From: Sulfurimonas sp.
Lineage (GTDB): Bacteria > Campylobacterota > Campylobacteria > Campylobacterales > Sulfurimonadaceae
Direction of reading: 5' to 3'
Length of the DNA: 64,000 nt
NCBI GenBank assembly: GCA_013791885.1
Contig: VMSZ01000038.1
Location: 62,001 to 126,000 of the forward strand
Part shown: positions 16,681 through 25,192 of the stretch, piece after piece
Numbering within the stretch: the first letter of the stretch is position 1
Layout of the letters: every line of letters starts with the position of its first letter
Notes under the pieces: model-generated
What the model was told of the DNA's origin: nothing
Seen by the model: only the letters and a program-made list of their open reading frames with translations
The model's database searches: none
Made by a program: the position numbers and the translations under genes

Positions 16681-18270
16681 CTAACTTTTAAATTCTTCCA
16701 AAGATGCTTGAAGTGCTTTTGCTACTTGTACAAGTCTTCGTAAATCTGCTTCTATGCTTTGAACACTCGTTCCGTTTGCAGTTGATAGTGTTTCAATTTG
16801 AGAAATATCATCTATAATTTCTTCTAAATTCTTAGACATTTTCATACTGTCTTCTTTAGAATCGTTTGCTACTTTTGTTGAGTATGCAATGGCGCTTGAA
16901 GTTGCATTTATTTTATCTTGTACATCATTTGAGATATTTGAGAGATTCTCAATATTGCTTGCGTTAACATGCATTTTATCACTGACATCATTAATAGATT
17001 GAACAATTGTGCTTACACTTATATCAATCTCAGTCAGACTTTTTTGTGTTCTCTCTGCAAGTTTACGTACTTCATCCGCAACTACGGCAAAACCGCGTCC
17101 ATGCTCACCGGCACGTGCCGCTTCTATAGCTGCGTTTAGGGCAAGAAGGTTTGTTTGTTCTGCAATCTCTTTTATAACGTTAAGTACGCCTTTTACTTGG
17201 TCAGCGTTTGTTTTGAGTCCTGAGAGTTCACTTGAGAGTTCATTTTCAATAGCAACAAAGGAGACAACTTCATCGCTTAATGTGTTGAGTGCTGCAATTG
17301 CGCTGTTTAGCTCTATATTTGCATCTTCTACTGTTTTTTTCGTCTCTTCTGTTGCTTGTATTGTTTGATTGAGGAGAGATTTTATAGCTTCGCTTTTTTG
17401 AGTTGTTTCGTACACGATAGCTTGTTCTTGCTGTGTTCCTTTACGGATGACATGGCTTGAAAGCTCTATCTCTGAAGCGATAGCCGAGTTTTGATGCCCT
17501 AAAGATTTAATCTCATTGACTGTTCCCTGAATCATCTGAACAAAGTTGTTAACCTCTTTGGCTGCGTCACCAAATTCATTGCCGTCTTTGTATGCAAGGC
17601 GTTTAGTAAGGTCTTTGTCTCCGCTGACCATTGAAGCAATACGAGTTTTAAGTCCGCATAGAGGATTGAAAATTTCTTTTACGAAAAAGATAGTCGCAGT
17701 AACCGCAAATAAAATCCCAATAATAGCCATGGAGATAATGAGTGTGAGGTTCGTCGCTGCAATCTCTTTATCATTTTTATCTAATGACATTGTCAAATCC
17801 ATAGCACCCAAAGTGTAGCCAACTTCTGCATTATAGTGACATACTAAACATCTTTCTTCCGCTACCATAGGTTTTATCATTCTAATAGTATGGTGTGCGT
17901 TTTCATTTTTTTCAACGAGTTTTGTCGTTTTATTTTTAAGTACATCTATAATGAGAGCATCTTTAGTAAATTCTTCCCCCTCACCGTAAACATCCAAAAC
18001 TGCCTGAGACTTAGTGATTTTTAAATCTTCTATACCTTGTATGCTTTTTGCACTTGCAAATGCATGTTTTACAACAGCAGGATCACCCATCATCATACTT
18101 GCTGTCATTGTTTGAAAGATTGATTCGCTTAGCATTGCAAGCGACTGTTTATTGTTCTCATTCGAGAGATTATGCAAAGTATTTGAAAGATAATAACTAA
18201 GACTAATAAGGCCAAAAATACTCAGTGTGAGTACTGAAGCTATAACTTTTGATTTTACTGATATGAACAT
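16681..18270 (-). CDS. Methyl-accepting chemotaxis protein with periplasmic c-heme motif
   Basis: 529 residues: membrane helix at about 8-30, periplasmic domain to about residue 175, second helix (about 176-200), HAMP, and the signalling hairpin ([40 protein letters not shown]). The periplasmic part contains CLVCH (Cys141, Cys144, His145), a c-type heme attachment motif, followed by [14 protein letters not shown], a pattern seen in heme-carrying DUF3365/Tll0287-type sensors. The receptor should feed CheA/CheW in the cytoplasm and may respond to redox state, NO, CO or oxygen; which is unknown. No CheA/CheW gene is adjacent. Confidence 0.88.
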   Translation of the reverse strand: MFISVKSKVIASVLTLSIFGLISLSYYLSNTLHNLSNENNKQSLAMLSESIFQTMTASMMMGDPAVVKHAFASAKSIQGIEDLKITKSQAVLDVYGEGEEFTKDALIIDVLKNKTTKLVEKNENAHHTIRMIKPMVAEERCLVCHYNAEVGYTLGAMDLTMSLDKNDKEIAATNLTLIISMAIIGILFAVTATIFFVKEIFNPLCGLKTRIASMVSGDKDLTKRLAYKDGNEFGDAAKEVNNFVQMIQGTVNEIKSLGHQNSAIASEIELSSHVIRKGTQQEQAIVYETTQKSEAIKSLLNQTIQATEETKKTVEDANIELNSAIAALNTLSDEVVSFVAIENELSSELSGLKTNADQVKGVLNVIKEIAEQTNLLALNAAIEAARAGEHGRGFAVVADEVRKLAERTQKSLTEIDISVSTIVQSINDVSDKMHVNASNIENLSNISNDVQDKINATSSAIAYSTKVANDSKEDSMKMSKNLEEIIDDISQIETLSTANGTSVQSIEADLRRLVQVAKALQASLEEFKS

Positions 18271-18422
18271 AATAATTCCCCATTTGTTTTGTAGCGAGTG
18301 GTAAAGTGTTAATTGTACAAGATAATATCTTATTGTAGTATAAATATAGAGATGAAAGTACTCGCTTGGGCTTTTATTGTTAGCCTAGAGAGAATAGAGG
18401 AGAGAGAGTTTCGTTCAAAGCA

Positions 18423-18452
18423 GTCATAACCCCACATGAGTGGGGCAATGAC
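18423..18452. terminator. Hairpin between the CsgG operon and the chemoreceptor gene
   Basis: GTCAT, AA, CCCCAC, ATGA, GTGGGG, CA, ATGAC: a two-part stem with a symmetric internal loop, 21 bases beyond the stop of the DUF799 gene. No T-run follows in either direction, so factor-dependent termination or mRNA 3'-end protection is as likely as a classical terminator. The rest of the 18271-18473 gap holds AT-rich sequence for the chemoreceptor promoter. Confidence 0.5.
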
Positions 18453-18473
18453 TAGAAGTAGTTTATAAAAGCT

Positions 18474-19154
18474 TTACTTCATTAATTTTACGTCTTGGTC
18501 TTTGAGGTAAAGTTGGTGGTATGGGCCGACAGGCAAGGCAACCATCATTCTTGCGTTTACTTGACGGGCGTACTTCACATAATCGGCAGAAGCCGTATTT
18601 ATGGCAGTTGCAATAGCGTTTATAATTAATCCGGCAAGATCACCGCTGTTATTCCCGCCGCTAAGGTCAACTACTATTGAGCCGTTGTATGTCCATAAAA
18701 CTTCTGATGTTTTTGTAGAAACTATTTTGGATTCGATGGCAACAGTTAAAGTAGAAGCGACAACCATGTATGACACATCCCATTTTTTGATACGTGTAAA
18801 TAAAACCGCATCGGCACCAAAGTAATCATAAAATTTATCTAGAGGCAGTTCATAAAGAAGTTCAGTGTCGTAAATACCCTCTTGCTTCATAATGTCACCA
18901 ACCATTTCAACCGGAAAAGTGTAGTAGCCCATGAGCGCGTAAGGTGTCTCAACCGTTGTCATGTAGTAGTCTTTTGCTTCTGCATCTGTGCTTTCATTCA
19001 TTGGAGGGAGTATAAGCAAAGATCGAGGCTGTTCCTCATACATCTTTGGAAATAGTGAGCTTTTCGTAGGTTGCGGAGAACCGGCAACACAACCCGAAAA
19101 AAGTAAACCCAGAAGAGTTGTTGCCAAAAGTGCTACAAGTTTATTTCTTATCAT
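18474..19154 (-). CDS. DUF799 / GNA1162-type lipoprotein
   Basis: 227 residues from ATG 19154 (ribosome site AGGAG just before), overlapping the end of the upstream gene by 14 bases. Lipobox LFSGC at about residues 18-22 after a Leu-rich signal. The body has RSLLILPPMNESTDAEAKDYYMTTV and an alpha/beta pattern like TolB-N/CsgG-fold lipoproteins. It fits the DUF799 family represented by meningococcal GNA1162, whose genes sit with CsgG- and DUF4810-type lipoprotein genes, exactly as here. Last gene of a four-gene operon. The operon likely builds an outer-membrane lipoprotein complex; its cargo is unknown. Confidence 0.8.
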   Translation of the reverse strand: MIRNKLVALLATTLLGLLFSGCVAGSPQPTKSSLFPKMYEEQPRSLLILPPMNESTDAEAKDYYMTTVETPYALMGYYTFPVEMVGDIMKQEGIYDTELLYELPLDKFYDYFGADAVLFTRIKKWDVSYMVVASTLTVAIESKIVSTKTSEVLWTYNGSIVVDLSGGNNSGDLAGLIINAIATAINTASADYVKYARQVNARMMVALPVGPYHQLYLKDQDVKLMK

Positions 19155-19533
19155 TTTCAGCTCCTTGTGCAACTTGAACTTTTTTAATCATTCTGTCCAT
19201 AAAGTGCGCAGATTCGGGATAGATTGATTTTTCTTTCTCAAAATTTGCAATCGCCTCTTTGCTTTTTCCGCCTTTGAGGTAGATATAGCCCAGATTAGCA
19301 TACATTCCCGGAGCGACTCTTCCAGAAGAGCTCTCAGACGCATTTTCTATCGCCTTTTCTATAGACTTCTGCAGTACAAGTGCCGATTCTTCGGTCATAT
19401 TCTTTTTTGCGCCATAGTAGCTGTCACTATAATCTTCATAATTGTAAAGAGGTTTTGGCTGCCCCGAGCAGGCTGTGAGTAAAAACACAGCAGAGACAGC
19501 TCCAAGCAGACCTGTGTTTGCAATAATTTTCAT
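19141..19533 (-). CDS. DUF4810-type lipoprotein with TPR-like repeat
   Basis: 130 residues. Lipobox LLTAC at about residues 18-22. Then PLYNYEDYSDSYYG and a TPR-like helical hairpin (MYANLGYIYLKGGKSKEAIANFEKEKSIYPES). This combination is the DUF4810 family that accompanies CsgG-like and DUF799 lipoproteins. The start is coupled to the upstream gene (one-base overlap of stop and start). Probably a periplasmic scaffold subunit of the complex. Confidence 0.75.
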   Translation of the reverse strand: MKIIANTGLLGAVSAVFLLTACSGQPKPLYNYEDYSDSYYGAKKNMTEESALVLQKSIEKAIENASESSSGRVAPGMYANLGYIYLKGGKSKEAIANFEKEKSIYPESAHFMDRMIKKVQVAQGAENDKK

Positions 19534-19832
19534 TATTTAACCTCTATCTCTTTAGCAACGCCGTCGCTGATAAAGATTTCTCTTATAACAAGAAGATGAT
19601 CACCTCGGTAGATTTTCACCACATGCTTGCCCGGAGTGATGGCATACTGATGCTTTTCTCCGGCTAGGACAGAAAATTCCACAGCGTCGTCAATGGAAAC
19701 AGTGATGTCAGAGACATTCCCGCTAAAGTAAAGATATGATTTTTGGCTCGCTGTCGCAACACCTTCTTTGTAGCCGCATCCTGAAGCAAGAAGCAGGAAA
19801 AGCAGGCTGGCTATTGTTAGAATTGTTTTCAT
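19533..19832 (-). CDS. Small lipoprotein of the CsgG operon
   Basis: 99 residues with lipobox LLASGC (Cys at about 19). The remainder is a single beta-rich domain (VTVSIDDAVEFSVLAGEKHQYAITPGKHVVKIYRG), resembling a PEGA-like or carboxypeptidase-regulatory-like sandwich. Overlaps its neighbours on both sides by one base, so it is translated together with them. No known catalytic motif. The usual operon in other bacteria has three genes; this one is the extra member. Confidence 0.68.
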   Translation of the reverse strand: MKTILTIASLLFLLLASGCGYKEGVATASQKSYLYFSGNVSDITVSIDDAVEFSVLAGEKHQYAITPGKHVVKIYRGDHLLVIREIFISDGVAKEIEVK

Positions 19833-20812
19833 TATTTTTCTCCTGGTTGTATGTAGAGTTCAGAGAAGTTTTTCTCTTTTACATAAGCACTAATATCACC
19901 GCTTTTTACCTGCGCTAACGAAACTTCAGTCTCTGGTGTATCACCGAGTGTCGCTACAATTTCAGCTGTCGCCACTTGTTTGCCCGGAAGAGTCATCATC
20001 ATGTTATTTTGCGGATTTTTAACCTGTTTGCCTTTTTTGTAGATGGTGAAAACATCGCCGATTTTTATGTTTTGGCTTTTTCCGCCTGAGGTGATAAGAT
20101 TGCCATCCTCAAAGCCGAGAATATACCCTCTCCAAGGTTTGTCAAGCATGTTTTCCATAATATTTGAAGTCAAATCAGAGATGGCCGCATCTATGGCTTT
20201 GTCGTTGAGCTGTGCATCATAACTCGCTTTTGCACCGATACCCATAACAGTTCCCGCTTCGCTAAACGCAGTTCCTTTTCCCTCTTCTGAGTAGATGATT
20301 TGTCCTGTGCTTACGTCTACAATTCTGATGTGGACTTTTGCAAAAGTCTCCTGCTTTTTCACACGGCTGAAAAGACCGACATCGCTTGTCTCTTTGCGTC
20401 CGAATTCTGTAATAGAGCCTAAGATGAGGAAATCTGCGGAGTTGTCAAGTTGCGGAGCATTGCCGATTTGCAGTTCTTTTTCAATTTTTGAAAGATCGGC
20501 ACGTTCGAGCATAATGAATCTGCCTGATTGAAAAAGTTTTGCAGAAAGAATGTCCATGGCCTGCTTGCCAATCTTATCGTTTTCTTTGTCTATAAAAAAA
20601 CTTTGGCCGTATTTTGTTTCATTGCTAAATCTGCCGATGGCGACTTTTCGTTTAAGACCTGTCGGCTCATCCGCTTTTACCGCGGTGATTGTTTTACTAT
20701 CCTGTGACAGCGGAGTACTCGGTGTTTCGTGTGTCTCCGTTTTTTGCATGGTGGCACAACCGGTAAACATCAAGGCAACTCCCGCTGCGAAAGTTAAACT
20801 TTTGAGAATCAT
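19832..20812 (-). CDS. CsgG/HfaB-family outer-membrane lipoprotein
   Basis: 326 residues. Lipobox MFTGC near residue 18. The CsgG-like domain spans about residues 55-235: RKVAIGRFSNETKYGQ, an ERADLSKIEKELQIG segment and ADFLILGSITEFG, followed by VHIRIVDVSTGQIIYSEEGKG. A C-terminal extension of about 90 residues continues past the usual CsgG end. CsgG proteins form nonameric export pores for curli, but relatives in this lipoprotein operon have other, unclear roles. No curli subunit gene is nearby. First gene of the operon. Confidence 0.82.
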   Translation of the reverse strand: MILKSLTFAAGVALMFTGCATMQKTETHETPSTPLSQDSKTITAVKADEPTGLKRKVAIGRFSNETKYGQSFFIDKENDKIGKQAMDILSAKLFQSGRFIMLERADLSKIEKELQIGNAPQLDNSADFLILGSITEFGRKETSDVGLFSRVKKQETFAKVHIRIVDVSTGQIIYSEEGKGTAFSEAGTVMGIGAKASYDAQLNDKAIDAAISDLTSNIMENMLDKPWRGYILGFEDGNLITSGGKSQNIKIGDVFTIYKKGKQVKNPQNNMMMTLPGKQVATAEIVATLGDTPETEVSLAQVKSGDISAYVKEKNFSELYIQPGEK

Positions 20813-20884
20813 AGGTATCCTTTGTAAATCAAATTTTACGTAGTATGCCTAGAATAAGCTTAGAGATAACTAATTATAACAATA

Positions 20885-21448
20885 TTAGTTTAAATCCCCG
20901 TCAGCCCAATATTTTGTTCCCTGAATCGTTGCTTGGATGGCTAAACCATTTTCTGTGAGTTTATAGATGCGAACTCCTGGAGCAACTGTAATTGCTGCGT
21001 TTAGTGCGCCTCCGTCTCCTCTGATTTTTGCCGCTGCGTCTGCTTGGGCATTTGCTTCCCATCCGTGTTGTACAAAAAAGTCAAAGGCTTTTTTGGTTTC
21101 AAACAAAAAAACGATTCTAAAATCTTTAATGCCAAGGCCTAAACCAACTCCGCCTGATGCCATGTTCATATAAGTAATGTTGCCGTTGCTGTTGACTTTG
21201 GCAAGACCTTTTCCGCCTTCGACAGAAAAGAAGAGAGCATTAACGCCTACATTGGCAAAAGTAGCGTAACCATAAGAGTTTGCTACCATGTCCTTTGCCT
21301 CCGGGGCGTACTTGTAAAGCATATTAAGGGTTTCATGACTGAGTTGAATGCGCTCATTTTTCAGTTGATTTGGACTCTCCCCTGACCAAAAACCTGAAAA
21401 CATTATTACTGCAAGCATAAGTGCTGCAACTACTCCTAATTTTCTCAT
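20885..21448 (-). CDS. SYLF (YSC84-like) lipid-binding domain protein, exported
   Basis: 187 residues with an N-terminal signal (MRKLGVVAALMLAVIMFSGFWS). The body is the SYLF/Ysc84 fold: MVANSYGYATFANVGVNALFFSVEGGKGLAKV, then SGGVGLGLGIKDFRIVFLFETKKAFDFF. In other bacteria and in eukaryotes this domain binds phospholipids. Stands between cobQ2 (18 bases upstream) and the CsgG operon. An AT-rich 7-bp inverted repeat (20868-20890) overlaps its stop codon. Confidence 0.8.
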   Translation of the reverse strand: MRKLGVVAALMLAVIMFSGFWSGESPNQLKNERIQLSHETLNMLYKYAPEAKDMVANSYGYATFANVGVNALFFSVEGGKGLAKVNSNGNITYMNMASGGVGLGLGIKDFRIVFLFETKKAFDFFVQHGWEANAQADAAAKIRGDGGALNAAITVAPGVRIYKLTENGLAIQATIQGTKYWADGDLN

Positions 21449-21466
21449 CTAAACTCCTTTGTGTGG

Positions 21467-22849
21467 TTAAATTAACTCTTTTTCTATAGCCTCAATATTA
21501 ACACTACTTTCTATATGAGCGGCAAACTCCTCGATAACTTTTTGCTTATGCGCTTCGTAGTCGTAGCCTTTGTACTCAGGATTTATTGAGCGGAACAGTT
21601 TGTTTCTAAATTTACTGTTCTCAAAAATACCATGGACATGGGTTGCATAAAGATTGCGTTTTTTAACAGCCACCTCTTTTGTAATGGCGTTATGAATCTC
21701 ATAGCCCTCGAGTTTACAGCCAAAAATAGAGTAAAGGCCTTTTTTAGTAAAGGTCTTTTTTTTGAGTTCTATATTGCCCTCGACTCTGGCAAGTCCAGGT
21801 ACTTTTTTGTGCTGGGATTCTACTCCATGCGGATCTAAAATGAACTCATGAAGCATCTCGTATCCGCCTGAAATGGCAACAAGTTTTTGTTCTTTTGAGG
21901 TAAGAATATTTTTAAAACCTCCATCTATGAGCCATTCTAAGTCTTCTGCAACCAGCTTGCTTCCGGGTAAAATAAGCAAATCGCAAAAAGAGGCCTCGTG
22001 CAAGCCTGTAATAAAACGCAGTTCTATTTCTTTGTCTGCAATGAGTGGCTCAAAGTCAGTGATGTTACTGATGTGCGGGAGTTTCAAAACCCCGACTGTA
22101 ATAATGGCCGCAGAGGTGTCTTGTTGGTATGCCATCATAGACTTTAAGTCATGAAAACCACTATTGAGTTCTTTGTGCGGGACAACACCAAGCACTCTCA
22201 TGCCAAAAAGCTGCTCAATAATACTCGCACCGTCTTCAACTTCGGGCACATTGTTTTGAAATTTATCGACAATAACGCCAATAACGTTTTTTCTCAGTTT
22301 CTTCGGTAAAAGCTTGTAAACGCCATAAATTGAAGAAAATAGCGTTCCGTCGTCAATACTTGTGACAAGAATGATTTTGGTATGAAACTCTTCGGCTATG
22401 TAGATGTTGGAAAGGTCACGTTTCATATAACTCTGTTCAACAGGATTCCCCGCGCCCTCAGCCACCACACATTCATACTCTGCAAGGAGTTTGGAAAAAG
22501 CATTTTTGACGTAAGGCTTGAGAATCTGCGTGTCTTTGTAACAGCTCCAAATATCTTTTTTACCAAAACTTTTCCCGTCTATGATGAGGTCGGTTCTCGT
22601 CGGGGAGTCGCGTTTGAGTAAAACAGGGTTCATAAGATGAGAACTTTTAATGCCAAGAGCCTCCGCCGCAAAGTGCTGAGGAATTGCCATCTCGCCGCCG
22701 TCGTCACTTATCTGTGAGTTTTCTGAGATACTCTGTGCTTTAAATGGGGCTACTTTGTAGCCACGTTTATGTAATATGTAAGTAAGCGCAAAGGCAATAG
22801 TAGACTTTCCGTCATCATTGCTTGTTCCGAAAATACTAAGTGATTTCAA
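21467..22849 (-). CDS. CobQ paralogue lacking key active-site residues
   Basis: 460 residues, collinear with the CobQ at 27458-28849 and about half identical by eye. Key positions have changed. The glutaminase nucleophile is Ser327 (AISGGYE) where the other copy has Cys327 (AICGGYE). The DIERGG loop at residues 164-169 reads SIDDGT. NKFRGD reads DKFQNN. The P-loop reads GTSNDDGKST instead of GTSSDAGKST. The C-terminal HG of the glutaminase triad (HVHGIF) is kept. The frame is intact throughout, so this is not a decayed pseudogene; it is probably a pseudo-enzyme or has another substrate. It is the last gene of the cobalamin locus, separated from ycaO by a family B repeat. Confidence 0.85.
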   Translation of the reverse strand: MKSLSIFGTSNDDGKSTIAFALTYILHKRGYKVAPFKAQSISENSQISDDGGEMAIPQHFAAEALGIKSSHLMNPVLLKRDSPTRTDLIIDGKSFGKKDIWSCYKDTQILKPYVKNAFSKLLAEYECVVAEGAGNPVEQSYMKRDLSNIYIAEEFHTKIILVTSIDDGTLFSSIYGVYKLLPKKLRKNVIGVIVDKFQNNVPEVEDGASIIEQLFGMRVLGVVPHKELNSGFHDLKSMMAYQQDTSAAIITVGVLKLPHISNITDFEPLIADKEIELRFITGLHEASFCDLLILPGSKLVAEDLEWLIDGGFKNILTSKEQKLVAISGGYEMLHEFILDPHGVESQHKKVPGLARVEGNIELKKKTFTKKGLYSIFGCKLEGYEIHNAITKEVAVKKRNLYATHVHGIFENSKFRNKLFRSINPEYKGYDYEAHKQKVIEEFAAHIESSVNIEAIEKELI

Positions 22850-22911
22850 AGCGTAATATTCCTTTTGAAGGTGTTGTCACCATTTTGTAGCAAAAAGTGT
22901 ACTCACTCTTT

Positions 22912-22987
22912 AAACGCAAAATGAACGCGTCCATTTTGCTACGCTTGCGCCGCTATGGCGACTAAAGCTTTGCCCCTTTGGGGCAAG
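22912..22987 (+). repeat. Structured intergenic repeat family B, copy 1
   Basis: Hairpin 1 (22916-22939) has arms GCAAAATG/CATTTTGC around AACGCGTC. TACGCT leads into hairpin 2 (22948-22960, CGCCGCTATGGCG), then ACTAAAGC and hairpin 3 (22970-22986, TTGCCCC TTT GGGGCAA). The element runs into the 3' end of ycaO. Same plan at 38441-38513 and inverted at 49411-49527. Confidence 0.82.
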
Positions 22988-24605
22988 AATTTTTACTGCG
23001 TTTTTTGAGCTCCAGTCTGTCATACATAGCGAGCATATTTCGGTAATCCTGATGCAGTGTCACATCTATCAAATACTCATCGCCATCAAGAATTCCCAGC
23101 GCTTTTTGGACTTTTTCTTCCGTATAGATTGCGTTTAAGCCCTCTTCATACTCTTCAAAAAGCATATCGTTTGTATCCATTCGCATAAGTTCAAGAACAA
23201 TGTGGCCGAGTCTGTCTTGTCCAAATTCGAGGAGTTCAAAAACTTCTTCAGAGTTTCTTAGCATAAGATGAACCTGTGCTTTGAACTCACGCATAGTGAA
23301 GTTTTGCGCAAATATTACACCGATGTATTTTTCCATATTGAGCGAATCTTCGAGGGATTCTATTTCGGTTAAAATGTCTTCAGGGTCATACTCTTTGAAG
23401 TTTAAAACCATATCTCTTATGCGTTTTGGCGTGTTTTTGTTGTTGTAAATCAGGTCGTCAATCGGGTAGACTTCACTTATACCTGGAATGAGCATCTGGC
23501 AGGAGTAAAAGCCTAAGTAGTCGTACTCTCTGAGGTATATTTCATGTTCTAAGTCACGTGCGATGCCAATTAAGAACGCATGTTCATCTTCTGTGCAAGA
23601 ACCATCATAACGCCATGGTGTGTAGGGAAAACTTTTTTTTGAGCTCAGAAAATGAAAACCGAGTTTGCCGTTGGAATCTATAAAATGCGATTCTAAATTA
23701 AAGTTGTCTGCAACTAAACTCAAATCAAAAGTAGGGGTTTCAAAACCGTCTAAATTTTCAAGTCCGCGTCCCTGCATAAGCTCTGTCATAGTGCGTTCAA
23801 GGGAGACTTCCAAAATCGGGTGTGCTCCAAAAGAGACAAAAAGCGTGGCGTTTTTCGGGTTGATGAGAGAAATGGCGGTGACGGGAAATTCACCGCCCAA
23901 AGAGGCATCTAAAACCTCAATAATATAGCCTAAATCTCTGAGTGCCCCAACGTCGTGTGAGAGTTTTGTAAAAGAGTTTACAAGTTCATCCGGAAATTTC
24001 GGCAGGGCGTAACCGTTTTTGATGATTTGCATCTTCGCATAGCGCTCATAAATCTCGCTTAGTGCCTGAACCTGCGCTTCTTGCGGAGTGTTTCCGGTGG
24101 CAAGACCGTTACTGACATACAAATTGCTCAATATATTTATTGGAAAATAAATTTGTTCCCCAGTAGAATGCTTGACAAAAGGCAAGGAGACAATCTTGTC
24201 CTCATAATCGCTGTTGTAGTCCACCAAATCTTCATCGCTCAGTTCTGCGTTTGGGTCGTAAATGCTTAGGAGTTCAGCGCTGAGATACTCTCCGCCAAAG
24301 TCAAACGCAACTTCATCGGGGTAATATTTACGATTAGGCAGATGAAAATCTATAAAAAAGTTGTTTGTCTGAAGTCGCTCAATGTACTCGCCCAAAGCAC
24401 TTGCCATGGAAGCTTCCGAGAGCGTGCCTTTGCCGTTTGAGTAGATATGTTTAGGTGCTTCTTTAGAAGCCAAATTGACTGAGTAACAGTTTTGCAGAGG
24501 ATGTTTTTCTTCTGAGAAAGTAACTTCACAGCCAACGCTTTCTAAAACTGAACGCATTTTTTTTAAGGACTCTTCGAGCGGGGCATCTTTGGAAAGGATA
24601 TTCAT
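22962..24605 (-). CDS. ycaO: YcaO-domain protein (RimO-accessory type)
   Basis: 547 residues, close to the length of E. coli YcaO. The YcaO ATP-binding core spans about residues 55-380 (SNGKGTLSEASMASALGEYIER; ATGNTPQEAQVQALSEIYERYA), followed by a helical C-terminal domain. The E. coli protein is an accessory factor for S12 methylthiolation by RimO; YcaO enzymes activate amide backbones with ATP. No precursor peptide or partner dehydrogenase is visible nearby, so a RiPP role is less likely. The last eight residues (SCPKGAKL) are encoded by the third hairpin of a family B repeat. It follows cobC by 23 bases. Confidence 0.85.
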   Translation of the reverse strand: MNILSKDAPLEESLKKMRSVLESVGCEVTFSEEKHPLQNCYSVNLASKEAPKHIYSNGKGTLSEASMASALGEYIERLQTNNFFIDFHLPNRKYYPDEVAFDFGGEYLSAELLSIYDPNAELSDEDLVDYNSDYEDKIVSLPFVKHSTGEQIYFPINILSNLYVSNGLATGNTPQEAQVQALSEIYERYAKMQIIKNGYALPKFPDELVNSFTKLSHDVGALRDLGYIIEVLDASLGGEFPVTAISLINPKNATLFVSFGAHPILEVSLERTMTELMQGRGLENLDGFETPTFDLSLVADNFNLESHFIDSNGKLGFHFLSSKKSFPYTPWRYDGSCTEDEHAFLIGIARDLEHEIYLREYDYLGFYSCQMLIPGISEVYPIDDLIYNNKNTPKRIRDMVLNFKEYDPEDILTEIESLEDSLNMEKYIGVIFAQNFTMREFKAQVHLMLRNSEEVFELLEFGQDRLGHIVLELMRMDTNDMLFEEYEEGLNAIYTEEKVQKALGILDGDEYLIDVTLHQDYRNMLAMYDRLELKKRSKNSCPKGAKL

Positions 24606-24628
24606 TGTGAACTCATTGTATTAATTTT

Positions 24629-25192
24629 TTAGGGCTTTACTTGGACAAATGTATTGGCTATTTTATCTAAAATCACGCAAGAAGCGTAGGGCAATTCAGT
24701 GGCAAAAGCCTCTTCGAGTGTAATATTTTGCACAAGTGAGAGGAGCATTTTGATAACACCACTGTGCGTTACAACTAAAATATTTTGAGCATCTTGCTTG
24801 AAGATAGTCTTAAAAAAATAGTTTTCTACTCTTCGTCTAAAATCTTCTACACGCTCGCCATCGAGTGCATCTACCCAATAGTCAAAGTTAAGGTACTCAA
24901 TTCCTTCTGCGTTTATCTGCTCAAAACTTTTGCCCTCATGACGTCCCCAAGATTTTTCTCTGAGTGCCGATGAAAAAATGGGTTTGCATTGAAGTTCAAA
25001 AGGGGCAAGTGTTTCTTTTGCTCGAAGCAAGTCAGAACAAAAAACCGTGTCAAAGCCTGCATTCAGGTACTTATCTGCCAAAGCTAAGGCTTGTTCATCT
25101 CCTTTTTTTGAGAGCCCAATCTCATTGTGCCCGTTGTATTTGCCCAAAAAATCGTCTTGAACTTGGGCGTGTCTGAGGAGTGTGATTTTCAT
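24629..25192 (-). CDS. cobC: Alpha-ribazole phosphatase (histidine phosphatase family)
   Basis: 187 residues. The RHG motif is LLRHAQ (His8). The family's second phosphatase signature is SALREKSWGRHEGKSFEQ, and the later VTHSGVIKMLL supplies the second catalytic histidine. In the cobalamin pathway it removes the 5'-phosphate from alpha-ribazole phosphate or adenosylcobalamin phosphate. The name rests on position directly after cobS, whose stop it overlaps by four bases; motifs alone would only give a phosphoglycerate mutase-like phosphatase. Confidence 0.85.
   Translation of the reverse strand: MKITLLRHAQVQDDFLGKYNGHNEIGLSKKGDEQALALADKYLNAGFDTVFCSDLLRAKETLAPFELQCKPIFSSALREKSWGRHEGKSFEQINAEGIEYLNFDYWVDALDGERVEDFRRRVENYFFKTIFKQDAQNILVVTHSGVIKMLLSLVQNITLEEAFATELPYASCVILDKIANTFVQVKP

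Noticed and set aside
21467-22849. Second cobQ as a pseudogene
   Set aside because: No stop or frameshift, full length and collinear; the changes are at specific active-site positions, so it is called a CDS with altered residues.
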